Shown: one piece after another, positions 6,741 through 13,807 of the stretch
Layout: every line of letters begins with the position of its first letter
Numbering within the stretch: the stretch's first letter is position 1
Assembly: GCA_964650975.1 (NCBI GenBank)
Contig: CAZYWA010000025.1
Span: 1 to 27,509, forward strand
Direction: 5' to 3'
Origin: CAZYWA01 sp964650975 [NCBI: uncultured bacterium]
GTDB lineage: Bacteria > JADJOY01
Length of the DNA: 27,509 nucleotides
Notes under the pieces: model-generated
What the model saw: only the letters and a program-made list of their open reading frames with translations
Told to the model about the DNA's origin: nothing
The model's database searches: none
Position numbers and translations under genes: made by a program

Positions 6741-7548
6741 GCCCGAGGGCGGTGCGCAGCTCCGCGCGCGCCGTCGCCACGGTGCGCCTCGCGCGCCACG
6801 CCGCGGTGACGTATTGCACGCCACGCGCCGCGTATTCCCCGAGATTCTCGCCGGTCTTCGAGACGCCGCTCAGGCGCGGCACGATCACGTACGGAACCTC
6901 GCGCACCCGGCAGCCCGCGGCGAGCGCCCGGTAGACGAACGACAGGAAATACTCGCCGTAGTCGCCTTCGAGCGGGATCGCCGCGACCACCCCGGCGCGC
7001 ACCGCGATGAAGCCGCTGGTCCAGTCGGTGACCTGCCGGCTGAGCAGCATGCGCAGCAGCCAGTTGCCGAAGCTCGAGAGCCCCACCGCGAGCAGCGAGT
7101 CCTCGGTGCCCTCCAGATTGCGCGCGATCCCGAGCCAGCCGAGCGACGCGCGCGCGGGGTCCTGACCCTTGATGCCGCCGCCGGGAAGGAATCGCGAGCC
7201 GATCACCAGGTCCGCCTCGCCGCGCTCGATCGGCTCGAGCAATCGCGGCAGCACCTCCGGCGGCATCGAGCCGTCCGCGTCCATCCACGCGACCACCGGG
7301 TGGCGCGCCTCGCCGACCCCGCGAGCCAGCGATGCGCAAAGGCCGCGAGGCCCGTCGCGGACGATCACGCGCACTTCGGGGTGCTGCGCCGCATAGGCGC
7401 GGGCCACGATCGCGGTTCCGTCCGGAGAGGCGTCATCCACCACGATCAGCTCGTGCTCGTGGTGGGCGAGTGCCGCGGCGCAACGCTCGAGCAACGGCAG
7501 CACGTTGTCGCGCTCTTCGTAGGTCGGCAGGACGACGGAGACGCGCAT
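6694..7548 (-). CDS. GT2 family glycosyltransferase, DPM1-like (polyprenol-phosphate sugar synthase)
   Basis: A 284-residue soluble GT-A enzyme of family GT2. It opens with the nucleotide-binding strand VSVVLPTYEERDNV, then LIVVDDASPDGT (35-45), and has the metal-binding DxD as MDADGSMPPE with D90/D92. This arrangement is typical of dolichyl/polyprenyl-phosphate mannose synthases (DPM1), which load a sugar from an NDP donor onto a lipid phosphate for GT-C enzymes. No C-terminal membrane domain is present, so it resembles the soluble class. It begins at the ATG at 7548, 14 bp after the stop of the GT9 gene, so the two form a transcription unit. Its C-terminus (from about 240) is Ala/Arg-rich and overlaps the converging GT-C gene tail to tail. 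The donor sugar is not predictable. Confidence 0.88.
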   Translation of the reverse strand: MRVSVVLPTYEERDNVLPLLERCAAALAHHEHELIVVDDASPDGTAIVARAYAAQHPEVRVIVRDGPRGLCASLARGVGEARHPVVAWMDADGSMPPEVLPRLLEPIERGEADLVIGSRFLPGGGIKGQDPARASLGWLGIARNLEGTEDSLLAVGLSSFGNWLLRMLLSRQVTDWTSGFIAVRAGVVAAIPLEGDYGEYFLSFVYRALAAGCRVREVPYVIVPRLSGVSKTGENLGEYAARGVQYVTAAWRARRTVATARAELRTALGLSLGAPADGRARSAA

Positions 7549-7562
7549 CGAGCGACCCCGCG

Positions 7563-8831
7563 TCACGAGACCGCGCGCAGGCGCGGCTGCGCCGCGCTCC
7601 GCGCGGCGGGATCCGCCTGCACGCCCAGCTCGTGGAGCGCCGCGATTACCTGGTCGACCGAGATCTCCTCGAGGCAGCGCGCGCGATCGCAGGCACTGTG
7701 GCGGTGGTTGAAGGCGGACACGCAGGGACTGCACGCGAGGCCGGCGTGGAGGTTCCGCTGGCGCGGGCCGAGCGGTCCGTAGAGCACCGGCGTCTCCGGC
7801 CCGAAGAGGGTCACGGTGGGGATGGTGGTGAAGGTCGCGAAGTGCGCCGGGCCGCTGTCGTTGGTGACCAGCGCGGTGGCGAAGGTGAAGAGCGTCACCA
7901 GCTCGCGGACGCTGGTCTGGCCGGTCAGGTCGATCAGGGCGGGCGATGCGATGCGGCCGCGAATCGCGGCCGCCGAGCCGCGGTCGCTTGCGGCACCGAT
8001 CAGCACCACCAGCGCCTCGGGCTCGGCCAAGAGGCGCTCCGCCAGCTCGACGTAGCGTTCCAGCGGCCAGCGGCGGATGGGAATCAGCTCGCTGGCGTTG
8101 GGGTTGAGCAGGAAGACCGGCCGGCCCTCGAGACGTGCTGCGGCCGCGGCTTCGAGCTTGGCGCGCATCGAGCGCGTCTCCGCCGGGTCGGGGGAGAAGC
8201 GGGGCCGTGGCAGCGGCAGATCGGCCACCCGCGTCTTCACCATCGGCGCTTCGCTCGGATCGCAACCGAGCGCCTCGAGCAGGCTCAGGAACGCGTGCGC
8301 GGTGTGCAGGTACGGGTTGTAGCCCACCCGGTGGGTGAGCAGATCGCCGCGGTAGAGGCCCTCGCCGTGGAAGCGGTGGAAGCCCACCCGCGCTCGCGCT
8401 CCCGAAACGAACGCGAAGAGCGCGGTGAAGCGCGCGAAGAACTCGAGGTCGATGACGGCGTCGAAGCCGATGGCGCGTGCGCGGCGCACCGCGGCGACGA
8501 CGCTGGCGGCGAACCGGAACGGCCCGCGGGTGGAGATGGTGAGCATGCGCTCGGGCGGGATCGAGCCGAGCAGCGCCACCACCTCGCGGCTCTCCTCGAA
8601 CGTGACGATCCAGACCTCGCACGCGGGCCAGCGCTCGTGCGCCCGTTCGATCAGCGGATGGAGCAGCACCACGCTGCCCATCTCCGGCAGCTTGAGCAGC
8701 AGGATTCGCCGCGGTGGGAGCGCCAGGGATGCCGCGCCACGGCGGGGCGCCAGGCGCGCGAGCTGGGTGAGCCCCCAGCAGAGCAGGCCGCCCGCGACGC
8801 GATCGACGCGCCGGAAGAGATCGACGTTCAT
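7563..8831 (-). CDS. GT9 family glycosyltransferase (ADP-heptose:LPS heptosyltransferase-like)
   Basis: A 422-residue GT-B fold protein of family GT9, the family of WaaC/WaaF/WaaQ, which add heptose to the lipopolysaccharide core at the inner face of the cytoplasmic membrane. The N-domain begins with RRILLLKLPEMGSVVLLHPL (41-60), the family's acceptor-side start. The C-domain has FLLNPNASELIPIRRWPLER and the family hallmark VTNDSGPAHFA (about 333-343). A cysteine-rich segment near the end (CSPCVSAFNHRHSAC) resembles that of WaaQ-type members. About 40 extra N-terminal residues, mildly hydrophobic, precede the fold and could help membrane attachment. The start is the ATG at 8831. It is followed closely by a DPM1-like GT2 gene. 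The presence of GT9 agrees with the heptose-like kinase, nucleotidyltransferase and isomerase genes nearby, but the donor is not proven. Confidence 0.88.
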   Translation of the reverse strand: MNVDLFRRVDRVAGGLLCWGLTQLARLAPRRGAASLALPPRRILLLKLPEMGSVVLLHPLIERAHERWPACEVWIVTFEESREVVALLGSIPPERMLTISTRGPFRFAASVVAAVRRARAIGFDAVIDLEFFARFTALFAFVSGARARVGFHRFHGEGLYRGDLLTHRVGYNPYLHTAHAFLSLLEALGCDPSEAPMVKTRVADLPLPRPRFSPDPAETRSMRAKLEAAAAARLEGRPVFLLNPNASELIPIRRWPLERYVELAERLLAEPEALVVLIGAASDRGSAAAIRGRIASPALIDLTGQTSVRELVTLFTFATALVTNDSGPAHFATFTTIPTVTLFGPETPVLYGPLGPRQRNLHAGLACSPCVSAFNHRHSACDRARCLEEISVDQVIAALHELGVQADPAARSAAQPRLRAVS

Positions 8832-8884
8832 GTCGCTCGACGCAGAGCGGAAAGGACCTGGCGCGCGGGAGGGGTGTTCGAGAC

Positions 8885-8913
8885 GATATCACAGCGGTCC
8901 CAGCCGGGCTCAA
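8885..8913 (-). promoter_or_regulatory. Possible weak promoter for the GT9 gene
   Basis: On the minus strand TTGAGC (8913-8908) and GATATC (8890-8885) are spaced by 17 bp, with four and three matches to the sigma-70 hexamers, ending 54 bp upstream of the GT9 ATG. The position is right, the match is poor, and the organism's sigma-factor preferences are unknown. Confidence 0.28.
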
Positions 8914-8937
8914 TGGCGTGTGAACGGATGCTGGTGG

Positions 8938-8982
8938 CGCAGTTTGCCGATCTCCGTCTCGAGCGCCGGCCGTCCGATGGCC
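8938..8982 (-). repeat. Dispersed intergenic repeat, unit R1
   Basis: Read on the minus strand, ggccatcggacggccggcgc (8982-8963) is identical over 20 bases to 17662-17681. After an 8-base variable spacer (9 in the other copy), gagatcggcaaactgcg (8954-8938) matches 17691-17707 with one mismatch. It lies upstream of the GT9 gene. Confidence 0.7.
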
Positions 8983-9127
8983 ATGCTCGGGCACGGCTCG
9001 GCCACGATCGAGACTCGATCGTACGCTCGTCTCGCCTGCATTCGCCCGCGCGATGGGGGCTCAGAAGGTGTGGACAAAATCGGTTCATTGCCTGGAGCGC
9101 ATCCCCCGGCGCGATCTCGTGCGGCTT

Positions 9128-9204
9128 GGAGGGACGCGGTCCCTCGCGTCCGCAGCGTCTGAACCAAGATGGACGCCTGCGGCTGCGAGGGACCGCAGCC
9201 CTCC
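9128..9204. repeat. 77-nt imperfect inverted repeat (large hairpin)
   Basis: The left arm ggagggacgcggtccctcgc (9128-9147) pairs with the right arm gcgagggaccgcagccctcc (9185-9204), 18 of 20 positions. Pairing continues inward less perfectly through gtccgcagcgtc and ggacgcctgcgg around a loop near 9160-9170. There is no T-tract on either side, so it does not look like a standard terminator. It may be a REP-like element or a structured RNA. Confidence 0.65.
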
Positions 9205-9276
9205 GACTAGCAGGCGCAGACGCTCGAGCGATTTGCCTCCGATGGGCGCGGGCTCGAGCGCCCTCGCACAGCCACC

Positions 9277-9311
9277 GGCCGTCCGTCGCCCGAGCCGGAC
9301 CCACTGGGCAA
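9277..9311 (-). repeat. Dispersed intergenic repeat, unit R3
   Basis: On the minus strand the 22 bases at 9298-9277 are identical to 17644-17665 (core ggctcgggcgacggacggcc). Including the flank ttgccca, 31 of 35 positions match 17631-17665. It corresponds to the left half of the composite unit R2. Confidence 0.65.
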
Positions 9312-9395
9312 GTGCTTGAAGAGCCAGTGGTGGGTCAGGTTGCCCTCGCGCGCGAGAGACCGCGCGCGCTCCAAACCCCGCGATTCCGGCTGGAG

Positions 9396-9417
9396 GCCCA
9401 CCGGTCTCTCGGTGGGC
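9396..9417. repeat. Short hairpin in the intergenic region
   Basis: A perfect 8-bp stem, gcccaccg (9396-9403) and cggtgggc (9410-9417), around a six-base loop. No U-tract follows on either strand and the role is unknown. Confidence 0.4.
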
Positions 9418-9540
9418 AGCGTTCACACTGACCCACTACCGAAAAGAGCCCCGAAGAACTCAGAGCGTGTGAAGAAATCGACCGAACCGGTCCCGCGCCA
9501 GAGGCGCGGCGGCGCGTTGTCGCGCCGGATTTGGGGTGGG

Positions 9541-9588
9541 GCCCCATCCGAATTCACTTCGGATGGGGCGGGGGCTTGGAAAGCCCCC
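9541..9588 (-). terminator. Two adjacent perfect hairpins after the sugar operon, possible terminator
   Basis: Directly downstream of the SIS gene stop (9597) on the minus strand there is an 8-bp perfect stem (9570-9577 with 9581-9588, three-base loop). It abuts a 12-bp perfect stem (9541-9552 with 9558-9569, five-base loop). GC-rich stems at the end of an eight-gene operon suggest transcription termination or 3'-end protection. There is no U-run after either hairpin, so an intrinsic terminator of the classic type is not shown. Confidence 0.45.
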
Positions 9589-9596
9589 GAGGAAAC

Positions 9597-10193
9597 TCAG
9601 CCCAGCTCTTCCCAGCGGGTCGGGTTGCGCTTGAGCGCGGGGTGCGAGACCAGCAGGTGCCCGATCACGGCCTGAAAGGCCTCGGTGTGCGCCGTCACGT
9701 GCGCGGTGCTCACGGTGGGCACGATCACGCACGGATCGGCGTCGTGAGCGGCCGCGCCGCCGTCTCGTCCCACGATGGCGGCCACGCGGGCGCCGGCGGT
9801 CTTCGCGGCGCGCATGGCGTGAACCAGGTTGGGGCTCACCGGCGGCTCCAGGCTGCCGCCACCCACCGACAGCACCAGCACCAGGTCGGCCGCGCCGAGC
9901 CGGCTCACGGCGAGCCAACCGGTGAACGCTTCGGCCCAGCCTAAGTCGTTGGTGCGGGCGGTGAGCTCGGCCGCGTTGTCGGTGGGAGCGTAGGCCTCGA
10001 CGGCGGCGAGCTTCCGCAAGTCGCCGACCAGGTGCGACGCGTTCGCGGCGCTGCCGCCGACGCCCAGCACGAACACCCGCCCCCCGTTCGCACGAACCTC
10101 CGCGAGCAGCAGGGCCATGCGGTCGATCGGTTCGCGATCGAGCGCGGCGGCGATCCGCGCCACCTCGTCGAGGTAGGAGTCCGTGAAGCTCAC
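9597..10193 (-). CDS. SIS-domain sugar-phosphate isomerase, GmhA-like
   Basis: A 198-residue single SIS domain protein similar to sedoheptulose-7-phosphate isomerase (GmhA), the first step of heptose-nucleotide synthesis. The phosphate-binding loop is GVGGSAANASHLVGDL (44-59), compared with GNGGS...H in GmhA. The second SIS loop is LVLSVGGGS (about 106-114), and RTNDLGWAEAF matches the GmhA 'NDFGF' region. It starts at a GTG (10193) overlapping the stop of the nucleotidyltransferase gene as GTGA and is the last gene of the operon. Against E. coli GmhA (recalled catalytic residues Glu65 and His180), my hand alignment puts Asp58 at the Glu position and Gly178-His179 at the His position. The active site is therefore shifted or the substrate differs. 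Place beside HddA- and HddC-like genes supports an isomerase role in the same pathway; the exact substrate is open. Confidence 0.85.
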   Translation of the reverse strand: MSFTDSYLDEVARIAAALDREPIDRMALLLAEVRANGGRVFVLGVGGSAANASHLVGDLRKLAAVEAYAPTDNAAELTARTNDLGWAEAFTGWLAVSRLGAADLVLVLSVGGGSLEPPVSPNLVHAMRAAKTAGARVAAIVGRDGGAAAHDADPCVIVPTVSTAHVTAHTEAFQAVIGHLLVSHPALKRNPTRWEELG

Positions 10194-10960
10194 GAAGCTC
10201 CTGGCCCGGCGCGGTGGGTGTCGAGCCGCGCCTTGCCAGGCTCGCGGCTCAGGAGCGCGCGCAGCTCCGCGAGCCCCGCGGGAGAGCCGATCTCGTAGAA
10301 GCGCTCGGCCACCTCGTGCGCCGCGAGTGCCTTCCGCTCTACCAGCGCGCGGTAAACGTCGGCGAGATCGGCGCTCGCGCCGTCCTCGATCGAGGCCAGC
10401 ACCCGCTGCGTGAGGATGCCCAGGCCGTAATCGATGTGCCGCATGCGCGGCGTGGGGCTCGTCTTGTCGTACGCGGCGATCTGGCCGTCCCGGAGCTCGA
10501 CGTTGCTGGTTTCCCAGCGGTCCTCGTTCCGATGCACCGTCATGAGCGCCGGCTGCCGCGAGCGGCGGAAGCTCGCGAACACCTCCCGGTAGTCGCACGC
10601 GAGATACGAATCGCCGTAGAGCACGAAGAAGGAATCGCCGAGGAGCGGCAGCGCGCGGCGCAGGGCGCCCGCCGTGCCGAGCGGCCGGGGACCGTCGAAG
10701 CTCACGCGGACGTCCATTCGTTCCATCGAGGTGAAGGCCGAGACGGCGCGCTCGACCTGCGCGCCCAGATGGCCCGCGCACACCACCACGCGCTCGACGC
10801 CGCGCTCCGCCAGGAGTCGAAGCTGATGGCCGAGGAACGGCTCTCCGTCGATGTCGAGCAAGCACTTGGGCACCCGAGCTGTGAGCTCGCCCAGGCGAGT
10901 CGCGAGCCCGCCGGCGAGGATGGCGACCGGGGGCAACGGCTCGATCGTCGGTTGGCTCAA
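10190..10960 (-). CDS. Sugar-1-phosphate nucleotidyltransferase, HddC-like
   Basis: A 256-residue GT-A-type NTP transferase, cytoplasmic, joining a sugar 1-phosphate to an NTP to give an NDP-sugar and pyrophosphate. The nucleotide-binding signature is VAILAGGLATRLGELTARVP followed by KCLLDIDG (12-39), with G17-G18, R22 and K32 in the expected places. YGDSYL (about 113-118) is the metal-binding region, and YEIGSPAGLAEL near the C-terminus matches the family's 'F.DIG.P' end motif. The compact length without a C-terminal beta-helix resembles HddC, the D-glycero-alpha-D-manno-heptose-1-phosphate guanylyltransferase, and related short enzymes. The only fitting start is a TTG at 10960, overlapping the kinase stop as TTGA. 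It is flanked by the HddA-like kinase and the SIS isomerase, the classical gene trio. Base specificity (GTP, ATP or CTP) cannot be read reliably. Confidence 0.87.
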   Translation of the reverse strand: MSQPTIEPLPPVAILAGGLATRLGELTARVPKCLLDIDGEPFLGHQLRLLAERGVERVVVCAGHLGAQVERAVSAFTSMERMDVRVSFDGPRPLGTAGALRRALPLLGDSFFVLYGDSYLACDYREVFASFRRSRQPALMTVHRNEDRWETSNVELRDGQIAAYDKTSPTPRMRHIDYGLGILTQRVLASIEDGASADLADVYRALVERKALAAHEVAERFYEIGSPAGLAELRALLSREPGKARLDTHRAGPGAS

Positions 10961-11940
10961 GGCTGGCTCACGACCTGCGTGCCGCGAAGCTCGAAGCGAA
11001 AACGCACCTCGGGCAAGCCCGCCTTGGCCATCTCGCGGCGGATGCGGGTCTTGTCGACCACGTAGAAGAGCAGCAGCCCTCCGCCGCCCGCGCCCACGAG
11101 CTTTCCGCCCCGGGCGCCGCAGCGCATTCCCAGATCGTGCCACTCGTCGATCCGCGGGTTGCTCATGCCGCTCGATCGGTTTCGCTTCAAGTCCCAGTGC
11201 TCGCGCAGCAGGTCGCCGAAGGTGTCGACGTCTCCCGATTGGAGGGCGCGCACCTGACCCTCGCCGATCTCGCGGACCCGGCGCAAGTGATCGGCGATCC
11301 CTGGCTCGCCGGTGCGGCTCTGGCGATCCTGCTCGGCCAGGATGCTGGGCGCCGAGCGCGAGAACCCGGTGAAGAAGAGCACCAGGTTGTCCTCGAGATC
11401 GTAGAGCGTCGCGGACGGAATGCGCAGCGGCTCGACGGTCACCGAACCGTCGCGGGCGATGTGGAACGCGTTGAGCCCGCCGAACGCGGCGGCATACGGA
11501 TCCTGCTTCCCCACCGGCTGTCCGAGCACGTCGATCTCGATGCGGCAGGCCTGCTCGGCGAGCGACTGGGGATCGACGCGCCGTCCGTCGAGCGCGTGCA
11601 GCGCTTGCAGCAACGCGGTGGTGAAGCTGCCCGACGAGCCGAGACCGGTGCCGGCGGGGATGTCCGCCATGCTGGTGATCTCGAGAGCGGGCGCATCGTG
11701 GCCGAGCGCCAGCAGCGCCTCGCGGAGCAGCGGGTGCTCGAGCTCCGCCGCGCGGTGCACGCGCTCCATCCGCGAGTACTTGACGATCAGCTCCTGCTCG
11801 AAGGTGCGGTGCAGCGTGATGTACACGTACTTGTCGATCGCCGCGGCGGCCACGAAGCCGCCGTGCTCGCGATAGTGGGACGGCAGGTCGGTGCCGCCGC
11901 CGCCGAGGGTGATCCGGAGCGGGCTGCGAGTGATGATCAT
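10957..11940 (-). CDS. GHMP-family sugar kinase, HddA-like
   Basis: A 327-residue GHMP kinase closely resembling D-glycero-alpha-D-manno-heptose-7-phosphate kinase (HddA), which phosphorylates the anomeric carbon with ATP to prepare nucleotide activation. Motif 1 is TRSPLRITLGGGGTDLPSHY (4-23), the 'GGGTD' form typical of HddA and fucokinase-type enzymes. Motif 2 is PAGTGLGSSGSFTTALL (95-111), the ATP-binding loop. Motif 3 is GGKLVGAGGGGLLLFY (278-293). The length matches the family. The ATG at 11940 overlaps the stop of the oxidoreductase gene as ATGA. No gene for the GmhB bisphosphate phosphatase, needed between HddA and HddC in the known pathway, is seen in the window. It must be encoded elsewhere, or the substrate differs. 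Confidence 0.9.
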   Translation of the reverse strand: MIITRSPLRITLGGGGTDLPSHYREHGGFVAAAAIDKYVYITLHRTFEQELIVKYSRMERVHRAAELEHPLLREALLALGHDAPALEITSMADIPAGTGLGSSGSFTTALLQALHALDGRRVDPQSLAEQACRIEIDVLGQPVGKQDPYAAAFGGLNAFHIARDGSVTVEPLRIPSATLYDLEDNLVLFFTGFSRSAPSILAEQDRQSRTGEPGIADHLRRVREIGEGQVRALQSGDVDTFGDLLREHWDLKRNRSSGMSNPRIDEWHDLGMRCGARGGKLVGAGGGGLLLFYVVDKTRIRREMAKAGLPEVRFRFELRGTQVVSQP

Positions 11941-12929
11941 GCGCCGCCCGTCGCGGGATTCGCGGCGTAGACGTTCTCGACGATGCGGAGCGCCGCGATC
12001 GCGTCGTCGAGGCTGGGCGAAGGCTCGCGCCCGGCCGCGATGTCGCCGCGGAACGCGTCCATCTCCGCGTGCCACGAGGGATCGTCACCTGGGTAATCCC
12101 ACACCGTGCACTCGGGCGGACCGAGCTCGGGATGCATCCGGTACCAGGTGAGCGTTTCGACGCCGTAGCTGCCGCCCAGTCCCGAGACCTCGAGCTTGCC
12201 TTTCCGGCCGGTGATCTCGAACACGAACGTGTTCTTCCACTCGGTCCAGCTCGCGTGCAGCCACGCGGCGCGTCCGGCCTCGCCGGTGAGCAGCAAGAAC
12301 GCGTTGTCCTCGACCGGGCTCTCCCAGAAGTAGCGAGGCGCCAGTCCCGCGTGCAACGTGAGGTCGCCCAGGAACCAGCGGGCGAGATCGATCAGGTGGA
12401 CGCCCTGATCGACGAGCTCGCCGCCACCCGAGCGAGCGGGATCGCAGCGCCACTCGCGCTCGTAGCCGGTGCGGCCGCCGTGTCCGTAGCGAGCGCGGAC
12501 GTAGAAGAGATCTCCCAGCTCGCCGGCGTCGACCAGCGCGCGGGCGCGCGCGAGCGCCGGGTGGAACCGATGGTTGAACCCGACGCGAACCGAGATGCCG
12601 CGGGCGCGCGCTTCTTGCGGCAACCCGGCGAGCTCTTCGGCACGCCGCGCCGCCGGCTTTTCCACGAGCACGTGCTTTCCATGCGTCACGGCTTCGCGGG
12701 TCACTCGCGCGAGCAGATCGTGCGGAGTCGCCACGATCAGCGCGTCGACGTTTGCGGCGCGGACCGCTTCGCGCCAGTCGGCGCCCGAGCGGGCCGGTGG
12801 CTCGACCGAGCGCGCGAGCCGATCCGCCCGCTCGGGCTCGACGTCGACGCACAGCACCAGCCGGTCGGGATCGAGCGCGCGCGCCCGCTTCGCCGCGACC
12901 CGGCCGCAGCCGACGATCGCCACGTTCAC
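11937..12929 (-). CDS. Gfo/Idh/MocA family NAD(P)-dependent oxidoreductase
   Basis: A 330-residue sugar dehydrogenase or reductase. The N-terminal Rossmann fold has VAIVGCGRVAAKRA (3-16) and the diagnostic lysine motif HVLVEKPAARRAEEL (86-100, K91). The C-terminal alpha/beta domain carries GGELVDQGVHLIDLARWFLG (169-188), in which D174 and H178 are the usual catalytic pair. Members oxidise or reduce hydroxyl groups of free or nucleotide-linked sugars and inositols. The GTG at 12929 overlaps the SDR stop as GTGA; a second GTG six bases on is also possible. Two redox enzymes plus an epimerase in the same operon as the activation genes suggest that the sugar is remodelled, for example by oxidation at one carbon or epimerisation. 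The substrate is not predictable from sequence. Confidence 0.9.
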   Translation of the reverse strand: MNVAIVGCGRVAAKRARALDPDRLVLCVDVEPERADRLARSVEPPARSGADWREAVRAANVDALIVATPHDLLARVTREAVTHGKHVLVEKPAARRAEELAGLPQEARARGISVRVGFNHRFHPALARARALVDAGELGDLFYVRARYGHGGRTGYEREWRCDPARSGGGELVDQGVHLIDLARWFLGDLTLHAGLAPRYFWESPVEDNAFLLLTGEAGRAAWLHASWTEWKNTFVFEITGRKGKLEVSGLGGSYGVETLTWYRMHPELGPPECTVWDYPGDDPSWHAEMDAFRGDIAAGREPSPSLDDAIAALRIVENVYAANPATGGA

Positions 12930-13807
12930 GTGGGATTCCAGTCCTTGCCGCGATCGGCGGGCACGATGCGACGCAGCGTGTACACGTCGGACGCCGCGAG
13001 CTCCTCGACGCGGTGCTCGAGCTGTGTCCACGGGTCCCAGACGGCACTCAGCAGCCGTCCGCTGATCCCGCGGCTTCGGGACGAGGCCAGGAACACGCAC
13101 AGCGCAGCGGCTCGCTCCATCGACGCTCCGCCGGTCCGTGCGACCTCCAGGGCGAGACCGTGCATGTCGGCGCCGGCCCGTTCCGGCCCCGCCTCGCGGA
13201 TCCGTGCGTGCATGTCGGTGTCGAGCGCGCCGGGGCCCAGGCAGTTCACCTCGACGCCGCTGCCGTCGAGCTCGCGACCGAGCGTTTCCGAGAACCGCAC
13301 CAGCGCCGCCTTGGCCGTGGCGTAGGCCGAGAAGTGAGGCAATGGCGTCGAGGCGCCGCCGCCGGACACGTTGACGATGCGGCCCGCTCCGCGAGCGATC
13401 ATGCCCGGGACGACCGCACGGCAGAGCGCCACCGGCGCCAGGAGATCGACGCGCAGAGTCTCGTCCCAGGCTTGCTCGTCGCTCTCCCACAGCCGGCCGA
13501 TCGGCCCGATGAGCGCCGCGTTGTTGACCAGCACGTCGACCCGGCCGAAGCGCGCGACCACTTGCTCGGCGATGTGCCTGGGCGCGGCCGGATCGGCGAG
13601 ATCGGCCGCGAGCGTCTCGACTCGTTGATCGGCGAGGGCTCGCGGCGCAAGAGCGCTCGCGAGCTCGTCCAGGCCGGCGGCGCTCCGAGCCACCATCCAG
13701 AGCGACGCTCCCTCGCGCCACAGCGCCTCCGCGATCGCGCGCCCGAGGCCGCGCGACGCACCCGTGACCAGCGCGACGCGTCCCAGGAGGAGCGGCTCGT
13801 GGCTCAC
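12926..13807 (-). CDS. Short-chain dehydrogenase/reductase (SDR)
   Basis: A 293-residue classical SDR. The cofactor loop is VTGASRGLGRA (14-24), with TGxxxGxG intact. Also present are the structural motif DVLVNNAAL (91-99), the active-site Ser in IVNVSGGG (S148) and the Y-x3-K pair in HFSAYATAKAAL (Y162, K166). The Arg at 41 after the second strand hints at NADP(H) preference. A C-terminal extension of about 40 residues (from 250, WDPWTQLEHRVEELAASDVY) goes beyond the usual 250-residue core and could take part in oligomerisation or substrate binding. It starts at a GTG at 13807 overlapping the epimerase stop as GTGA and runs into the oxidoreductase gene. It probably reduces a keto-sugar intermediate made by a neighbour, but classical SDRs act on many substrates. 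Confidence 0.9.
   Translation of the reverse strand: MSHEPLLLGRVALVTGASRGLGRAIAEALWREGASLWMVARSAAGLDELASALAPRALADQRVETLAADLADPAAPRHIAEQVVARFGRVDVLVNNAALIGPIGRLWESDEQAWDETLRVDLLAPVALCRAVVPGMIARGAGRIVNVSGGGASTPLPHFSAYATAKAALVRFSETLGRELDGSGVEVNCLGPGALDTDMHARIREAGPERAGADMHGLALEVARTGGASMERAAALCVFLASSRSRGISGRLLSAVWDPWTQLEHRVEELAASDVYTLRRIVPADRGKDWNPT

Larger units (their letters stand above)
8832..9596. other. 765-bp non-coding region rich in inverted and dispersed repeats
   Basis: No convincing gene is seen on either strand: open frames here have no family features and change frame preference repeatedly. The stretch holds the upstream region of the GT9 gene, two dispersed repeat units (8938-8982 and 9277-9311), a 77-nt imperfect hairpin (9128-9204), an 8-bp-stem hairpin (9396-9417) and two adjacent hairpins just beyond the SIS gene (9541-9588). 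Confidence 0.7.

Noticed and set aside
8938-9588. CRISPR array.
   Set aside because: The repeats are few, modular, unequal in spacing and on opposite strands relative to 17631-17707; there are no regular spacers and no cas genes.
8832-9596. Small genes in the repeat-rich intergenic region.
   Set aside because: Short frames on both strands share no conserved motif, lack ribosome binding sites and are dominated by inverted-repeat sequence.
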